From contig JAHHHO010000004.1 of assembly GCA_019359315.1 (NCBI GenBank), positions 105,274-169,273 on the forward strand: a stretch of DNA of 64,000 bases, in the 5' to 3' direction. The notes beneath the pieces were generated by a model, which was given only the letters and a program-made list of their open reading frames with translations, ran no database searches and was not told the origin of the DNA. A program made the translations under genes and the position numbers. Positions 1 through 9,594 of this stretch are shown here, piece after piece (the first letter of the stretch is position 1; each line of letters opens with the position of its first letter). The stretch comes from Myxacorys californica WJT36-NPBG1. GTDB lineage: Bacteria > Cyanobacteriota > Cyanobacteriia > Leptolyngbyales > Leptolyngbyaceae.

Positions 1-1045
1 TCCCTCGACGCGGATCGCGGTTGGTTTCCTCGATCAACTCTGAAATTGTAGAATGCCCGTTCCCGACTACATGCGCCGGAACCCGTTCTGCCACGGCAAC
101 CACTTTGCCATTCACCACCAGAACCCGGTGATCGCGCCCCTCATAGAACCGCTCGACAATCACTGACTTAGACACCGCTTTTGCCACATCGTACCCTGCT
201 TCCGCTTGTTTCCAACTGGTGATGTTGATTGTGATGCCGCGTCCGTGATTGCCGTTGAGTGGTTTGATGACGATTGGATAGCCCCCAACATCTGCGATCG
301 CGTCTTCGAGTTCATCCAAATAGCTCACCACCGTTCCCCTAGGAACCGGAACCCCTGCCGCCCGCAGCACTTGCTTTGTCCCTTCTTTATCTGAAGCCAG
401 TTCGACGCCTAAAATGCTGGTATGACCACTCAGAGTTGCCTGGATGCGCTTTTGGTGTGCGCCATAGCCGAGTTGGATCATGGCACGAGCGCTGACCTCC
501 ATCCAGGGAATGTCTCTTGCCTCTGCTTCTTTGATCAGCGCTTCAGTACTCGGACCCAAAGCTGCCTCTGCCGCAAGATCTCGCAGATCCTTTAAATCCT
601 GCTCCAATTCTGACTCTGGGTAAGATCCTTGCTCAATGATGCTCTGGCAAATTCGCACTGCCGCCCGCGCTGCGTACCGCCCCGCTTGCTCATTCTGGTA
701 CTCGATCACCACCTGATAGGTGCCAGGTTCTGCCGTTTCGCGAGTCCGTCCAAACCCAACTTCCATGCCCGCCAGTTCTTGCAGTTCTAAAGCGACATGC
801 TCGACAATATGCCCCATCATGGTTCCGTTTTGCATGCGACTTAAAAAGCCCCCGCGACACCCAGGAGAGCAGAAATGTTCGACGAGAGACGGCAACGTGC
901 GGACTAATCCCTCATAGAAGCCTGGAATTTCGTTAGATGGTATTTCTGCCAGCGTCTCTAAATCGAGGCGCATCACAATCAGTTTGGGACGGCGGATGCT
1001 CCAGTAATTGGGGCCACGTAATGTCAGAATCTTCAGAATCTTCAT
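1..1045 (-). CDS. cphA: Cyanophycin synthetase, N-terminal part (cut by window edge)
   Basis: CphA polymerises Asp and Arg into the nitrogen reserve cyanophycin in the cytoplasm, using ATP. About 348 residues are visible; the rest (the end of the ATP-grasp module and the Mur-ligase-like module) lies beyond base 1. The protein begins MKILKILTLRGPNYWSIRR, the usual CphA N-terminus, which fixes the ATG at 1045. Further in are the family's EHFCSPGCRGGF segment, the ELEQDLKDL segment, and the start of the ATP-grasp domain (KPLNGNHGRG). It lies about 450 nt downstream of cphB on the same strand, the common cyanobacterial order. No disruption is visible in the part present. Identification rests on recognised family sequence. 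Confidence 0.95.
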   Translation of the reverse strand, partial: MKILKILTLRGPNYWSIRRPKLIVMRLDLETLAEIPSNEIPGFYEGLVRTLPSLVEHFCSPGCRGGFLSRMQNGTMMGHIVEHVALELQELAGMEVGFGRTRETAEPGTYQVVIEYQNEQAGRYAARAAVRICQSIIEQGSYPESELEQDLKDLRDLAAEAALGPSTEALIKEAEARDIPWMEVSARAMIQLGYGAHQKRIQATLSGHTSILGVELASDKEGTKQVLRAAGVPVPRGTVVSYLDELEDAIADVGGYPIVIKPLNGNHGRGITINITSWKQAEAGYDVAKAVSKSVIVERFYEGRDHRVLVVNGKVVAVAERVPAHVVGNGHSTISELIEETNRDPRRG

Positions 1046-1495
1046 ATGAACGACGTAGAGGGGTTACGGACTGGCAGATAGAAGCGGAAATCAATTCGCG
1101 ATCGCGGAGCGAGCTTCCCTTGGAATCGCAAAGCGTTGCTGTTGAGTCGTGGCACGCAATCGCCTTTGCCAATCGGGTCAGTTATCCAGTGTGAGCGGTA
1201 AGAACCTCATGAAACTGTCCAGGATAAACAGTTTGTGCGATAAAGCGTCTCTGCAATTAACGTCAGTCTAGCTTACTAGAGGCTTGAGAACCGGTTGGTC
1301 ATCAATGCACTATCTCAGGAAATTGCCTTTGAACACCTTGAACAATTGTCCGAGAGGCAACGAAGCAACATGTTAGTCAGCCTTGACCTAAACAATTAGG
1401 CGTTAAGAATGACTATGGTTTGATTCAGGAATCACTGTGGTTTGATCAGAAATGCTGGTTTGATCAAAGCTGATTGTGCCCTAGTGATCAGCGCT
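1046..1495. other. Gap between cphB and cphA
   Basis: This stretch of about 450 nt contains no open frame with coding character. A roughly 10-nt phrase of the type GGTTTGATCA recurs three times around 1415-1465, giving a short imperfect direct repeat. It could hold a promoter for cphA separate from that of cphB, but I see no clear -35/-10 pair or NtcA box (GTA-N8-TAC). Confidence 0.4.
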
Positions 1496-2311
1496 TCAGT
1501 GAGTTGGAAGGATCATTTTGCGCTTGCCTAAGTCAAAGCAGCAACCTGCGTTCAGGATATGGACACGCAAATTGCTAATGCACAACGGATCAGTTCGGTT
1601 TACGTCAGCTTGATTGGTATACGTCATCTCGCCTGGATCAACAATGGTAACGGCTCCTTTTCCCATCACTTGTAATCTGCCATCGCCTTCAAACACAGCG
1701 CAGGTATCTTCATCAATGCCAACGCCCAAGCGATCGTGGTGTCCAGCGATCGCGCTCATCAGCCGCGCCATCCGATTCCGATTATGAAAATGCTGATCCA
1801 CAATGACTTCTGGAATAATGCCCAGCCCCAAAGTCATATCCACCATGGAATGATTTGGCGTTTCCCCGCTCCCGCCGCCTGCGATCATGTGATGTCCCAT
1901 TACCGCCGCCCCAGCACTGGTTCCCGCTAAGGTCACTTCCCCCGCTTGAGCGCGCGATCGCAAAATCGTCATCATCGGCGTATCCGCCAAGATCCCGCAC
2001 AGCCGAATCTGATCACCGCCCGTCATAAACACACCCGTGCAGTCCGAGACATACTCCTGCAAAATCGGATCACTGCACTGGTTGCGATCGCAGATGTTGA
2101 GAACCTCGATCGCTTTTGCGCCCATGGTTTGGAAAATGCTGCGATAGCGTTCACCAATTAAGGTGGGTTCGCGGGAGGCACACGGTAAGATGGCAATGCG
2201 AGCATCTTCGCCACCAGAGCGCCCAAAAAAGCTATGGAGGATTTCGCAGCCGTGGACTTTATCTTCTGCTCCCCCAATAACCATAATGGCAGTTTGAGTG
2301 CGTTGAGGCAT
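1496..2311 (-). CDS. cphB: Cyanophycinase (serine exopeptidase)
   Basis: CphB degrades cyanophycin to beta-Asp-Arg dipeptides. It belongs to peptidase family S51. The nucleophile motif GTSAGAAVMGHHMI and the segments GGAEDK, MTGGDQIRLCG and DQHFHNRNRMARL are all present. The open frame extends upstream to 2536, but the family begins near MPQRTQTAIMVIGG, so I choose the ATG at 2311. This gives 271 residues, the same length as the Synechocystis enzyme. An alternative ATG at 2347 would add 12 residues. The upstream frame is rich in Leu/Ser and does not look like family sequence. It is co-directional with cphA, so storage and mobilisation of nitrogen are linked. Confidence 0.95.
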   Translation of the reverse strand: MPQRTQTAIMVIGGAEDKVHGCEILHSFFGRSGGEDARIAILPCASREPTLIGERYRSIFQTMGAKAIEVLNICDRNQCSDPILQEYVSDCTGVFMTGGDQIRLCGILADTPMMTILRSRAQAGEVTLAGTSAGAAVMGHHMIAGGGSGETPNHSMVDMTLGLGIIPEVIVDQHFHNRNRMARLMSAIAGHHDRLGVGIDEDTCAVFEGDGRLQVMGKGAVTIVDPGEMTYTNQADVNRTDPLCISNLRVHILNAGCCFDLGKRKMILPTH

Positions 2312-2667
2312 CGTTGATTCGAGAGATTGCAAGGCTAAATGTAGCATGAGAAAGACTATGGGGTAAGGGTTTGGGGAATTTAAGCCGTTAGGGGACAAGC
2401 TGGTTAGATCAGCACCGCTCAATTTTGTAAGTTTTAATTTTAGAAGGTCAAGTTGAGATGATGAAGATAGGTTAGATACGAAATTGAGCAATAAGCTCAC
2501 AATCCGTCCTGACTCATTCATTTGCTGACGAACCAATCAGCCTTTCTAAGCCATTGGCGCTGATCGATTTTTACTCATGGGTTTCTACTTAAAGGGCTGA
2601 ACTAACAAAGGGCCGAACTAGCGGCTTTACTTGGGTTCAGCTCCACGATTCACAAATAACTTTTTTT
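2312..2667. promoter_or_regulatory. Divergent intergenic region cphB / trmD
   Basis: This stretch of about 355 nt separates the minus-strand cphB from the plus-strand trmD and must hold both promoters. It is AT-rich, with several T runs. I could not identify an NtcA box or a convincing -10/-35 pair. The trmD start at 2668 has no clear Shine-Dalgarno sequence: it is preceded by a run of T. Confidence 0.35.
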
Positions 2668-3408
2668 ATGCGTTTTGATATTGTCACTCTGTTTCCTGAT
2701 TTCTTTGGGTCTCCGCTCAGTTCTGGGTTGCTTGGAAAAGCATTAGCGAAAGGGATTGCAGAGGTTTATCTCACCAATCCACGAGACTTTGCGATCGACA
2801 AACATCGTCGGGTAGATGATGAGCCGTATGGCGGCGGTGTCGGAATGCTGATGAAGCCTGAACCGATCTTTGCGGCAGTTGAATCTTTGCCTGTTTTGCC
2901 CCGTCGAGATGTGATTTTTGTGACGCCTCAAGGTCAAGCGATGGATCAACCACTGTTGAAAAATTTATCTTTAAACTTTGATCAAATTATCATTATTTGC
3001 GGACATTATGAGGGCGTTGATGAACGAGTCATGCAGCTTGTTACGCGCGAAGTATCGTTGGGCGATTTTGTTTTAACCTGCGGTGAAATTCCGGCTTTAG
3101 CCTTATTAAATGGGACGATTCGACTGTTGCCCGGAACGGTGGGTAAAGAAGAATCGCTCAAAGCAGAAAGCTTTGAAGCAGGCTTGCTCGACTATCCGCA
3201 ATACACTCGCCCGCCTGTGTTTCGAGAGTTGGAAGTGCCGCCCGTTTTGCGATCGGGCAATCATGCCGAAATTGATCGCTGGCGCAGGCAGCAGCAGCAA
3301 GAGCGCACCCGCGATCGCCGTCCTGATCTGTACCAACAGTGGTTGGATCAAGAGAAATTGAAAGACTCAGCTTTAGAGAAATCGCAGAAATGGGAATGCG
3401 AAACGTAG
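2668..3408 (+). CDS. trmD: tRNA (guanine-N1)-methyltransferase TrmD
   Basis: TrmD methylates G37 of tRNAs with a G36 anticodon base, using S-adenosylmethionine, and so prevents +1 frameshifting. The 246-residue protein begins MRFDIVTLFPDFF. It has the SPOUT-fold knot region (IIICGHYEGVDERV, then LLPGTVGKEESL) and the C-terminal helical domain with the YTRPPVFR segment that contacts the substrate. The length is typical, with a slightly extended Gln/Arg-rich C-terminus. The next gene begins 65 nt downstream on the same strand. Confidence 0.96.
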   Translation: MRFDIVTLFPDFFGSPLSSGLLGKALAKGIAEVYLTNPRDFAIDKHRRVDDEPYGGGVGMLMKPEPIFAAVESLPVLPRRDVIFVTPQGQAMDQPLLKNLSLNFDQIIIICGHYEGVDERVMQLVTREVSLGDFVLTCGEIPALALLNGTIRLLPGTVGKEESLKAESFEAGLLDYPQYTRPPVFRELEVPPVLRSGNHAEIDRWRRQQQQERTRDRRPDLYQQWLDQEKLKDSALEKSQKWECET

Positions 3409-3473
3409 AATGGGGAAGTGTAGTTACAAGTCTGTTCATGGCCGACTTCAAGCTTACGGACGATTTTTAAGTT

Positions 3474-4454
3474 ATGTTAAAGCCCTTCTCTCAGCTGCTG
3501 AGTGCGACGATCGCGAGCTATTGCCTGCTCAACTCGTTCAGCATGCCAGTGCCCAGTTCTCTTAAATCCCAAGCGTGGCGCGTTGAGCAAGCCGCCCTTG
3601 CCAAAAGCAGTGGAGGACGCAGCCGGGGTGGATCGTTTAATCGCTCAACGCCCTCCAATAATGGGAGCCAGCGATCGCCAGAAAATTCTCGTGGGTCTGG
3701 AGGCGGTTATGGCTATGGCGGTGGTTATGGCGGTTATGGTTATGGCGGCGGCTATGGCTATGGAACCTCGGTAGGCGGCGGGTTGTTCGGTTTAATGGCG
3801 CTGCTAGCGGTAGGCGGCGTTGGGCTAGTGGTTTGGTATCTGATCTGGGCCAACAGAGGCAAGCGATCGGCAGGTAGCACTGAGCTAACGAATGACATCG
3901 TAACAGTCAGTAAAATTCAGGTGGCTTTGCTGGCTCAAGGCAAAGCAATTCAGTCCCAGCTTGCCCAAATTGTTGAAACGGCAGATCTAGACACCCCAGA
4001 AGGACGGCAGCAGCATGTTCAAGAAGCCGCTTTAGCGTTGTTGCGAATGCCGGAAAATTGGTCGCATGTGCAGACGGCTTCCGAAACGGTAAAATCGCTG
4101 AACGAAGGCGAGAGCTTGTTTGAGAAATGGTCGATCATCGAGCGGACTAAATACACCGAAGAAACGCTAACCAACGTTGGTGGTAAGGTCACTCACAAAG
4201 ACTACACGCTAGAGCCAGACCAAGAGCCAGCGTCCTACATTGTGGTGACACTACTGGTTGGAACGGCGGACGATAAACCGCTATTTCAAGAGGTGCGAAC
4301 CACTGAAGCGCTGAAAGAGGTGTTGGCAAAAATTTCTAGCCTCAGTCCTGACTACCTGATGATTTTTGAACTGCTGTGGACGCCTCAAGCAGAAGGAGAC
4401 AGTCTGACCTACGATGAATTGCTGACCGAGTATTCCGATATGCTGCAAATTTGA
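3474..4454 (+). CDS. DUF1517 family membrane protein
   Basis: This 326-residue protein has an N-terminal signal-like hydrophobic segment (about residues 8-30). A low-complexity Gly/Tyr/Ser-rich stretch follows (about 45-100, repeated GGYGYGGGY units), then one transmembrane helix (about 103-127). The rest is a C-terminal soluble domain of about 190 residues with the sequence character of DUF1517 (for example NVGGKVTHKDYTLEPDQEPASYIVVTLLVG). Proteins of this family occur in cyanobacteria and plastids, and their biochemical role is not established. The position after trmD and before ispF suggests shared transcription but does not reveal a function. Confidence 0.8.
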   Translation: MLKPFSQLLSATIASYCLLNSFSMPVPSSLKSQAWRVEQAALAKSSGGRSRGGSFNRSTPSNNGSQRSPENSRGSGGGYGYGGGYGGYGYGGGYGYGTSVGGGLFGLMALLAVGGVGLVVWYLIWANRGKRSAGSTELTNDIVTVSKIQVALLAQGKAIQSQLAQIVETADLDTPEGRQQHVQEAALALLRMPENWSHVQTASETVKSLNEGESLFEKWSIIERTKYTEETLTNVGGKVTHKDYTLEPDQEPASYIVVTLLVGTADDKPLFQEVRTTEALKEVLAKISSLSPDYLMIFELLWTPQAEGDSLTYDELLTEYSDMLQI

Positions 4455-4522
4455 TCGAGATTTCAAGCAGAGTCGTTACGCGGCATAATCGGTTAGGTGA
4501 TGCGAGTAATTGATCTAACAGA

Positions 4523-5008
4523 ATGACCATCAGAATCGGAAATGGATACGATATTCATCGCCTGGTTGCAGGACGAGATCTCATTCTCGGCGGCATCAAG
4601 ATCGACCATGAAACGGGATTACTCGGTCATAGCGACGCTGATGTCCTAACTCACGCCATTATGGATGCGATGCTCGGCGCACTCAGCCTTGGCGATATTG
4701 GGCATTACTTCCCACCAACCGATCCACAATGGGCTGGAGCAGATAGTGTGAAACTGCTAGAACAGGTTCACCACCTGATCCGCGATCTCGGCTGGCAAAT
4801 CGTCAATATCGATTCAGTCGTCGTTGCCGAACGCCCGAAACTTAAACCCCACATTGACGCAATGCGATCGCGCCTCGCCGAAGCATTGCATCTCCCGGCA
4901 GATCGAGTAGGCGTTAAAGCAACCACCAACGAAAAGCTCGATGCTGTGGGCAATGAAGCCGCGATCGCATCATATGCCGTCGTCTTGCTAGAGCCTCTAT
5001 CCACATGA
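4523..5008 (+). CDS. ispF: 2-C-methyl-D-erythritol 2,4-cyclodiphosphate synthase
   Basis: IspF forms MEcPP from CDP-ME-2-phosphate in the MEP pathway, which supplies isoprenoids for carotenoids, quinones and the phytol tail of chlorophyll. The protein has 161 residues, the usual length. The zinc ligands appear in GNGYDIHRL (Asp10, His12) and in [14 protein letters not shown] (His44). The C-terminal [12 protein letters not shown] motif is intact. A strong hairpin terminator follows at 5041. Confidence 0.97.
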   Translation: MTIRIGNGYDIHRLVAGRDLILGGIKIDHETGLLGHSDADVLTHAIMDAMLGALSLGDIGHYFPPTDPQWAGADSVKLLEQVHHLIRDLGWQIVNIDSVVVAERPKLKPHIDAMRSRLAEALHLPADRVGVKATTNEKLDAVGNEAAIASYAVVLLEPLST

Positions 5009-5040
5009 AGTATCTCAACTTGCTCTGGTTAACGCATTGA

Positions 5041-5068
5041 AAAAGGGCAGCCCTCGGCTGCCCTTTTT
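5041..5068. terminator. Bidirectional rho-independent terminator (ispF / M48 protease)
   Basis: An A-run, then GGGCAGCC, a three-base loop CTC, GGCTGCCC and a T-run form a near-perfect GC-rich hairpin. It lies between the convergent ispF and the minus-strand protease gene, and the flanking A and T runs let it serve both strands. Confidence 0.9.
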
Positions 5069-5097
5069 GAGTTTAAATCCTACTCGCGATTAGCACA

Positions 5098-5928
5098 TCA
5101 GCGTACTGCTGCGCGGTAGGCGCTTGGATCAAGACCGTTGCGTCCATTCGTTGGATTCGCACTAATCAATTGCTTGAGGCGCGTAATGCGATCGCTTGTT
5201 GCTGGATGATTACTGAGAAACGAGGGCGATGATCTAGATCTTAAGAGCTTCTGCATGAACGCTACCACTTCAGATTGAGCATAACCCGCTCGGCTAATCG
5301 TGCGTAACCCCCGCTGATCCGCGTCGTACTCATCGTTTCGGTTATTGGGAAGGTTGACCGCAAGCTGAAGACCCAAATTGACAGCAGTGCTGCGATCAAG
5401 TCCTCCGGCGGCCAGCAATCCTCGTTGAACCGCCGACTTCCGCATCTGAGCGAGGAGATGGCGACCTGTGACATGTCCAATTTCATGCCCAATCACACTC
5501 GCTAACTGTGCTTCGTTATCTGCCGCCTCAATTAAGCCTCGATGCACATACACAAAGCCACCCGTTGTAGCAAACGCATTGACGCTCTTGTCATCGACCA
5601 CCTGGAACGTAAAGGGGAGATTGGAGCGATCGCTATAAGTCACAAGGCGTTGCCCAATGTTGTTGACATACTGAGTTAAGTTGCGATCGTTAGAGATGCG
5701 AATGCCCTGGCTAGAAAGCCGAGCATTCATCTGACGCCCAAGATCTACCTCTTGGCTATCCGATAGGCGCGTCAGTTGAACGCCTTGAATAACTTGAATT
5801 CCGCCTCGAAGCAAGTCCGCCCATGAAATGGCTTGAGCGACGAGGGGTTGTCCGAAGGCAATCGTCAGAACGATAGTCAGCGAGAGGATAGGATAAAGCC
5901 ATCGATGACGCAAGTGCTGCTTAAACAT
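5098..5928 (-). CDS. M48-family metalloprotease, exported
   Basis: This 276-residue zinc peptidase has an N-terminal signal or anchor segment (about residues 12-33). The zinc motif is HEIGH at 148-152, and the third ligand is probably Glu200 in NDEYDAD. This resembles the Oma1/BepA/LoiP-like group of M48 peptidases. Such proteins act outside the plasma membrane or in the periplasm, in membrane-protein quality control. The exact substrate here is unknown. The catalytic motif is intact. It converges on ispF, with which it shares a terminator. Confidence 0.88.
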   Translation of the reverse strand: MFKQHLRHRWLYPILSLTIVLTIAFGQPLVAQAISWADLLRGGIQVIQGVQLTRLSDSQEVDLGRQMNARLSSQGIRISNDRNLTQYVNNIGQRLVTYSDRSNLPFTFQVVDDKSVNAFATTGGFVYVHRGLIEAADNEAQLASVIGHEIGHVTGRHLLAQMRKSAVQRGLLAAGGLDRSTAVNLGLQLAVNLPNNRNDEYDADQRGLRTISRAGYAQSEVVAFMQKLLRSRSSPSFLSNHPATSDRITRLKQLISANPTNGRNGLDPSAYRAAVR

Positions 5929-6186
5929 GATGAAGGTCTGCCACTCAAAAATAGTCAGTTGAGAGAATAGTCAAACTAGAAAGAAGCGTTACTCCTCAGA
6001 CGGTTTACAACTAGATTTAGTTGCAGATGACCGGAAGATTTTACCGAAAAAGGTGAGGAACCTGGGAGATGGCAATCTGCTCTACTCGACATGGTAATCT
6101 GTACTGTCACGATCCCGTGGTCTTGAATGTGGCAGACTAAATTCTTGCTACTCTAGATTCTTCCTACCAAAGTTGGAACGGTATTT

Positions 6187-6720
6187 ATGGCTATTCTCGA
6201 TTCTCAAGGTCGGTTGTTTGGTAAGTTCAGCATTCTAGACGTGGGTGCAGGACTGATTATTCTAATGGTGATTTTCGGGATCTTTTTCTTTCCTGGAAAA
6301 TCGGGATCGTCGATCGCCAGCAACGCCGATCGGCTTCCGGTTGAAGTCGATGTTCTAGTGAGAGGGTTAAGTGTTTCTGATCCAAAAAGTTTGATTAAGG
6401 AAGGCGCAAAGACCAGCGTGATTGTGCGAAAGCAGCCAACAGGCGACGCAACCTTGACTGCTATCAAGTACTTGCCCCGAAATATGGCAGTTACGCAGCC
6501 GGATGGATCGCTCAAAATTTTGCCTGATCCGCGCCCTGAAAGTGCGCTATCTAACGATTTAATTCTCACCCTCAAAAACAATGCTCAAGTTGTGGGCGGA
6601 ACCCCAATTTTTGGGGGTGAAAAGGTAAAAGTTGGAACGACACTGGAGCTAGATGGTCCGACCTACAATTTTGCCAGCAGTGTCATTGCCGTTCGGGTTT
6701 TGGAAAAGGCTAAATCGTGA
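6187..6720 (+). CDS. DUF4330 domain-containing membrane-anchored protein
   Basis: This 177-residue protein starts MAILDSQGRLFGKFSILD, has one transmembrane helix (about residues 20-37), and then an extracytoplasmic domain. The pattern of the N-terminal segment followed by repeated beta-rich sequence matches the DUF4330 family found in cyanobacteria. The function is unknown. It diverges from the M48 protease gene, with about 260 nt between them, and the membrane-protein gene at 6882 follows on the same strand. Confidence 0.75.
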   Translation: MAILDSQGRLFGKFSILDVGAGLIILMVIFGIFFFPGKSGSSIASNADRLPVEVDVLVRGLSVSDPKSLIKEGAKTSVIVRKQPTGDATLTAIKYLPRNMAVTQPDGSLKILPDPRPESALSNDLILTLKNNAQVVGGTPIFGGEKVKVGTTLELDGPTYNFASSVIAVRVLEKAKS

Positions 6721-6881
6721 GCGCAAATAGCCTAAGGTGTGTAGGCTCAGCAAAAAGTAGGCTCAGAACGTACCTTGTGCAGCGCCTTTTTTGATTCTGA
6801 AGTTCTACAGCGATCGCGATTAGAGCAGGTATTCTATTATCTGAATATTGTCTTGTATTGTTTTGTCTTCAGGTAAGCACC

Positions 6882-7667
6882 GTGGCACAGGCTTCATCTC
6901 AGTGGCGGAATCTGGTCGGTCTACTCCAAGCAGTTCCTCTGCCGGATATAGGAACAACGCTCAGCAAGCAACCGTGGCGATGGTCGGCTCCGGGAGGATG
7001 GCTGCTCGTCACGGGCGGCGCGACCGCGCTGCTGTTTTGGAATGGCAGGCTTGTCGTTGCTACGGGTGTCGGGGTCGGCATCATGATGCTCGTGTATCTG
7101 CTGCAAGACTCTAAATGGCAACCCTGGAAGGGACTAACGCCGCTTCTAAAAGGTTGGAATCAGTCGTTTGTGATCGCGGCGGCAAGTGGCGGAGCCGCTA
7201 TGTTTGGCACCTATTTAGCCGTGTCAGTCTGGCTAGAGGCAGAACACCACTGGATGGCCACAGCAATGATTTTTCAGGGCACAGCAACGATGGGAATGCT
7301 TGGTCTGCTGGTGTGGCAGATGGCTGGGCAAAAGCAGCGTTCTGCCGACTCTAGCTTTGCTCAAACGCTGTCGGATTTATCTCATGATTCACCGCTTAAG
7401 CGGTTGATTGCTGTACGCCAGTTAACTCAACACATCGAGCATCAAGAAACTCGCGCCCAACGCCACCAAACGGCAGACTATCTGCGAGTGATGCTCACTC
7501 GCGAAGACGATGCGATCGTTCGGGATGCCATTTTAGAGGGCTTGCAGCGTTTACAAGAGGGCCGAGGCTTGCCGCCTAGTCAGAGGCAGCCGTTAGAAGT
7601 GACGCCCATCAAGGTACGACCGAAACTGCGTCAGTTGGGTGCGGTAGCTCGTCATCACGCTCCATAA
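6882..7667 (+). CDS. Membrane protein with C-terminal armadillo-type helical region
   Basis: I place the start at the GTG at 6882, which has AGGTAAG eight bases upstream. The longer frame from a TTG at 6858 lacks such a site. This gives about 261 residues: a short N-terminus, three or four hydrophobic segments (about 40-75 and 95-155), and a soluble helical C-terminus (about 170-235) resembling HEAT/armadillo repeats (SPLKRLIAVRQLTQHI, then DAIVRDAILEGLQRL). Comparable proteins are conserved in cyanobacteria without an assigned function. Confidence 0.65.
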   Translation: MAQASSQWRNLVGLLQAVPLPDIGTTLSKQPWRWSAPGGWLLVTGGATALLFWNGRLVVATGVGVGIMMLVYLLQDSKWQPWKGLTPLLKGWNQSFVIAAASGGAAMFGTYLAVSVWLEAEHHWMATAMIFQGTATMGMLGLLVWQMAGQKQRSADSSFAQTLSDLSHDSPLKRLIAVRQLTQHIEHQETRAQRHQTADYLRVMLTREDDAIVRDAILEGLQRLQEGRGLPPSQRQPLEVTPIKVRPKLRQLGAVARHHAP

Positions 7668-7696
7668 GAAATAGAAAAAATTCCTTTAAACAATCA

Positions 7697-7729
7697 AAGG
7701 GGTGTCCAGATAGACACCCCTATTTTTTG
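7697..7729 (+). terminator. Rho-independent terminator
   Basis: GGGGTGTC, a six-base loop and GACACCCC are followed by TATTTTTT. The hairpin comes right after the armadillo-type membrane protein gene and before the convergent gnd. Confidence 0.9.
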
Positions 7730-7818
7730 CGCGTTCCTAATCTAAATCAGTAAAGTAGCCAGAACGAGATCTGACTGAACTCTGCTCTCATTATGTCCTG
7801 ATTTCAGAGATTGCCCGT

Positions 7819-9333
7819 TTATTTTGTTTGCACCTCTTGAATTTCAACTTCTTCACGGGTGGGACGCGGCTGATCGGCTGCCAATTTTTCAGGCGTCGAA
7901 ACTTTGGTCATCGACTCTTCGTTGAGATCTGTCCACTCGGTGTGGAAAACACCGTCTTTGTCAGTGCGGAGGTATGTGTGTGCGCCAAAATAGTCGCGTT
8001 GGGCTTGCGTCAGGTTGAGCGGCAAGCGATCGCGGCGATAGCTATCGAAGTAATCTAGCGAAGCGCTGAAGGCCGGAACAGCGATCCCAGATGTGGCTGC
8101 ATGAGCAATGATTTGACGCCATGCCAATTGGCGATCGAGGATAGTTTGCTTGAATTCGGGCGCAAGCAACAGGTTCGGGAGATCAGGATTCTCGATAAAG
8201 GCGCTTTGAATCTTACCCAAAAAGCCAGCCCGGATAATACAGCCGCCTTTCCAAATACGAGCACATTCGCTCAAGTTCAACTCATAGCCATAGGTCTTGG
8301 ACGCCTTGCTCAGCAATGCCATTCCTTGGGCGTAGGAGCAGATTTTAGAGCAATAAAGAGCGTCTCGTACCATGTTGATGAATTCTTTCTTGTCACCACT
8401 AAAGGTTGAGCTAGGAGCGCTCAACTGTTGCGCGGCATCCATGCGCTCTGTTTTGTAAGAGGACATAATGCGCGCATTGACAGCGGCAATAATGGTTGGA
8501 ATCGGTACGCCTTGTTCTAGCGCATCTGTCACCGTCCAGCGCCCTGTGCCTTTCTGTCCAGCAGCATCGAGGATCAGCTCAACAAGCGGCATTCCGGTAT
8601 CGGGATCAATCTTCTTAAAAATGTCTGCCGTGATTTCGATCAGGTAGGAATTGAGTTCGGAGGTGTTATTCCATTCAGTAAACACATCGTGTAATTCGTT
8701 GTGATCGAGTCCTGCGACATTCTTCAGGAGATCGTAGGCTTCGGCGATCAGTTCCATATCGCCGTACTCAATCCCGTTATGCACCATTTTGACGTAGTGC
8801 CCTGCGCCCCCTGGCCCAATATAGGTTACGCAAGGGCCATCTTCTACCTGCGCTGCAATCTTGGTGAGAATCGGCTCAAGATAGTCGTAAGCGGACTTTG
8901 TGCCTCCTGGCATCAGGCTAGGTCCGTTGAGTGCACCTTCTTCACCGCCGCTCACTCCCATGCCGATAAAGGTGAATTTGGCAGCTTCAAGCTCATGGGC
9001 ACGGCGAGCGGTATCACTAAAGAGGGAGTTACCGCCATCGATCATAATGTCGCCTTCATCAAGAAGCGGCTTGAGCTGTTCAATCACAGCATCTACAGGT
9101 GTACCTGCTTTGACCATGATGAGAATTTTGCGCGGGCGCTCCAACGAAGCAACGAACTCTTCGATTGTGTAGGCTGCCTTTACATTCTTGCCGCCTGCCC
9201 GGTTCTCCATGAATGCATCGGTCTTTTCACGGGAACGATTATATACTGCAACTGGGAACCCGTTGCGCTCGACGTTAAGCGCTAGGTTTTCTCCCATTAC
9301 GGCTAAACCAATTACGCCAAAGCTCTGTGTCAT
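7819..9333 (-). CDS. gnd: 6-phosphogluconate dehydrogenase, decarboxylating
   Basis: Gnd converts 6-phosphogluconate to ribulose 5-phosphate and CO2 with NADP+, the second dehydrogenase of the oxidative pentose phosphate pathway used in the dark. Visible motifs are the N-terminal Rossmann segment ([15 protein letters not shown]), the [10 protein letters not shown] segment, GVSGGEEGA, and the substrate-site region [12 protein letters not shown]. The C-terminal helical domain includes [10 protein letters not shown]. The protein has 504 residues, about 30 more than the usual bacterial enzyme. The extra part is a hydrophilic tail after TEWTDL. No stop or frameshift is seen. Confidence 0.97.
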   Translation of the reverse strand: MTQSFGVIGLAVMGENLALNVERNGFPVAVYNRSREKTDAFMENRAGGKNVKAAYTIEEFVASLERPRKILIMVKAGTPVDAVIEQLKPLLDEGDIMIDGGNSLFSDTARRAHELEAAKFTFIGMGVSGGEEGALNGPSLMPGGTKSAYDYLEPILTKIAAQVEDGPCVTYIGPGGAGHYVKMVHNGIEYGDMELIAEAYDLLKNVAGLDHNELHDVFTEWNNTSELNSYLIEITADIFKKIDPDTGMPLVELILDAAGQKGTGRWTVTDALEQGVPIPTIIAAVNARIMSSYKTERMDAAQQLSAPSSTFSGDKKEFINMVRDALYCSKICSYAQGMALLSKASKTYGYELNLSECARIWKGGCIIRAGFLGKIQSAFIENPDLPNLLLAPEFKQTILDRQLAWRQIIAHAATSGIAVPAFSASLDYFDSYRRDRLPLNLTQAQRDYFGAHTYLRTDKDGVFHTEWTDLNEESMTKVSTPEKLAADQPRPTREEVEIQEVQTK

Positions 9334-9594
9334 AAGATTCTCTGCTAACTCTGCGATCGCTGGTGATTCTGAAAGAATCGCTCTGAGCGAGGGTTCTTCT
9401 CACGGTAGCTCGATCCCCTAGAAAATAACTTGGAAGATTAGATTAAGACTCTAACTTTGGGGAGAAGGATGAAGAAAAAGTTGAAAGGTTTTAGCTCTAA
9501 AATTGTTATTTAAATGACAGTAATTTCAGCGCTCAATGCCCAGTACTGACAGATCAACTTGAATTGCTGACGCTTGAAATGGTTAGATTTTGAT

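Noticed and set aside
933..1194. Open frames on both strands over the cphA start
   Set aside because: They overlap the certain N-terminus of cyanophycin synthetase in other frames and have no family features.
1046..2667. NtcA box near the cyanophycin genes
   Set aside because: I looked for GTA-N8-TAC with a -10 at proper spacing and found none that fits.
3690..3770. Tandem GGTTATGGC-type repeat
   Set aside because: It is the coding sequence of the Gly/Tyr-rich stretch of the DUF1517 protein, not an independent repeat element.
8701..9285. 194-codon plus-strand frame antisense to gnd
   Set aside because: It is a shadow of a strongly conserved gene; no domain or start site supports it.
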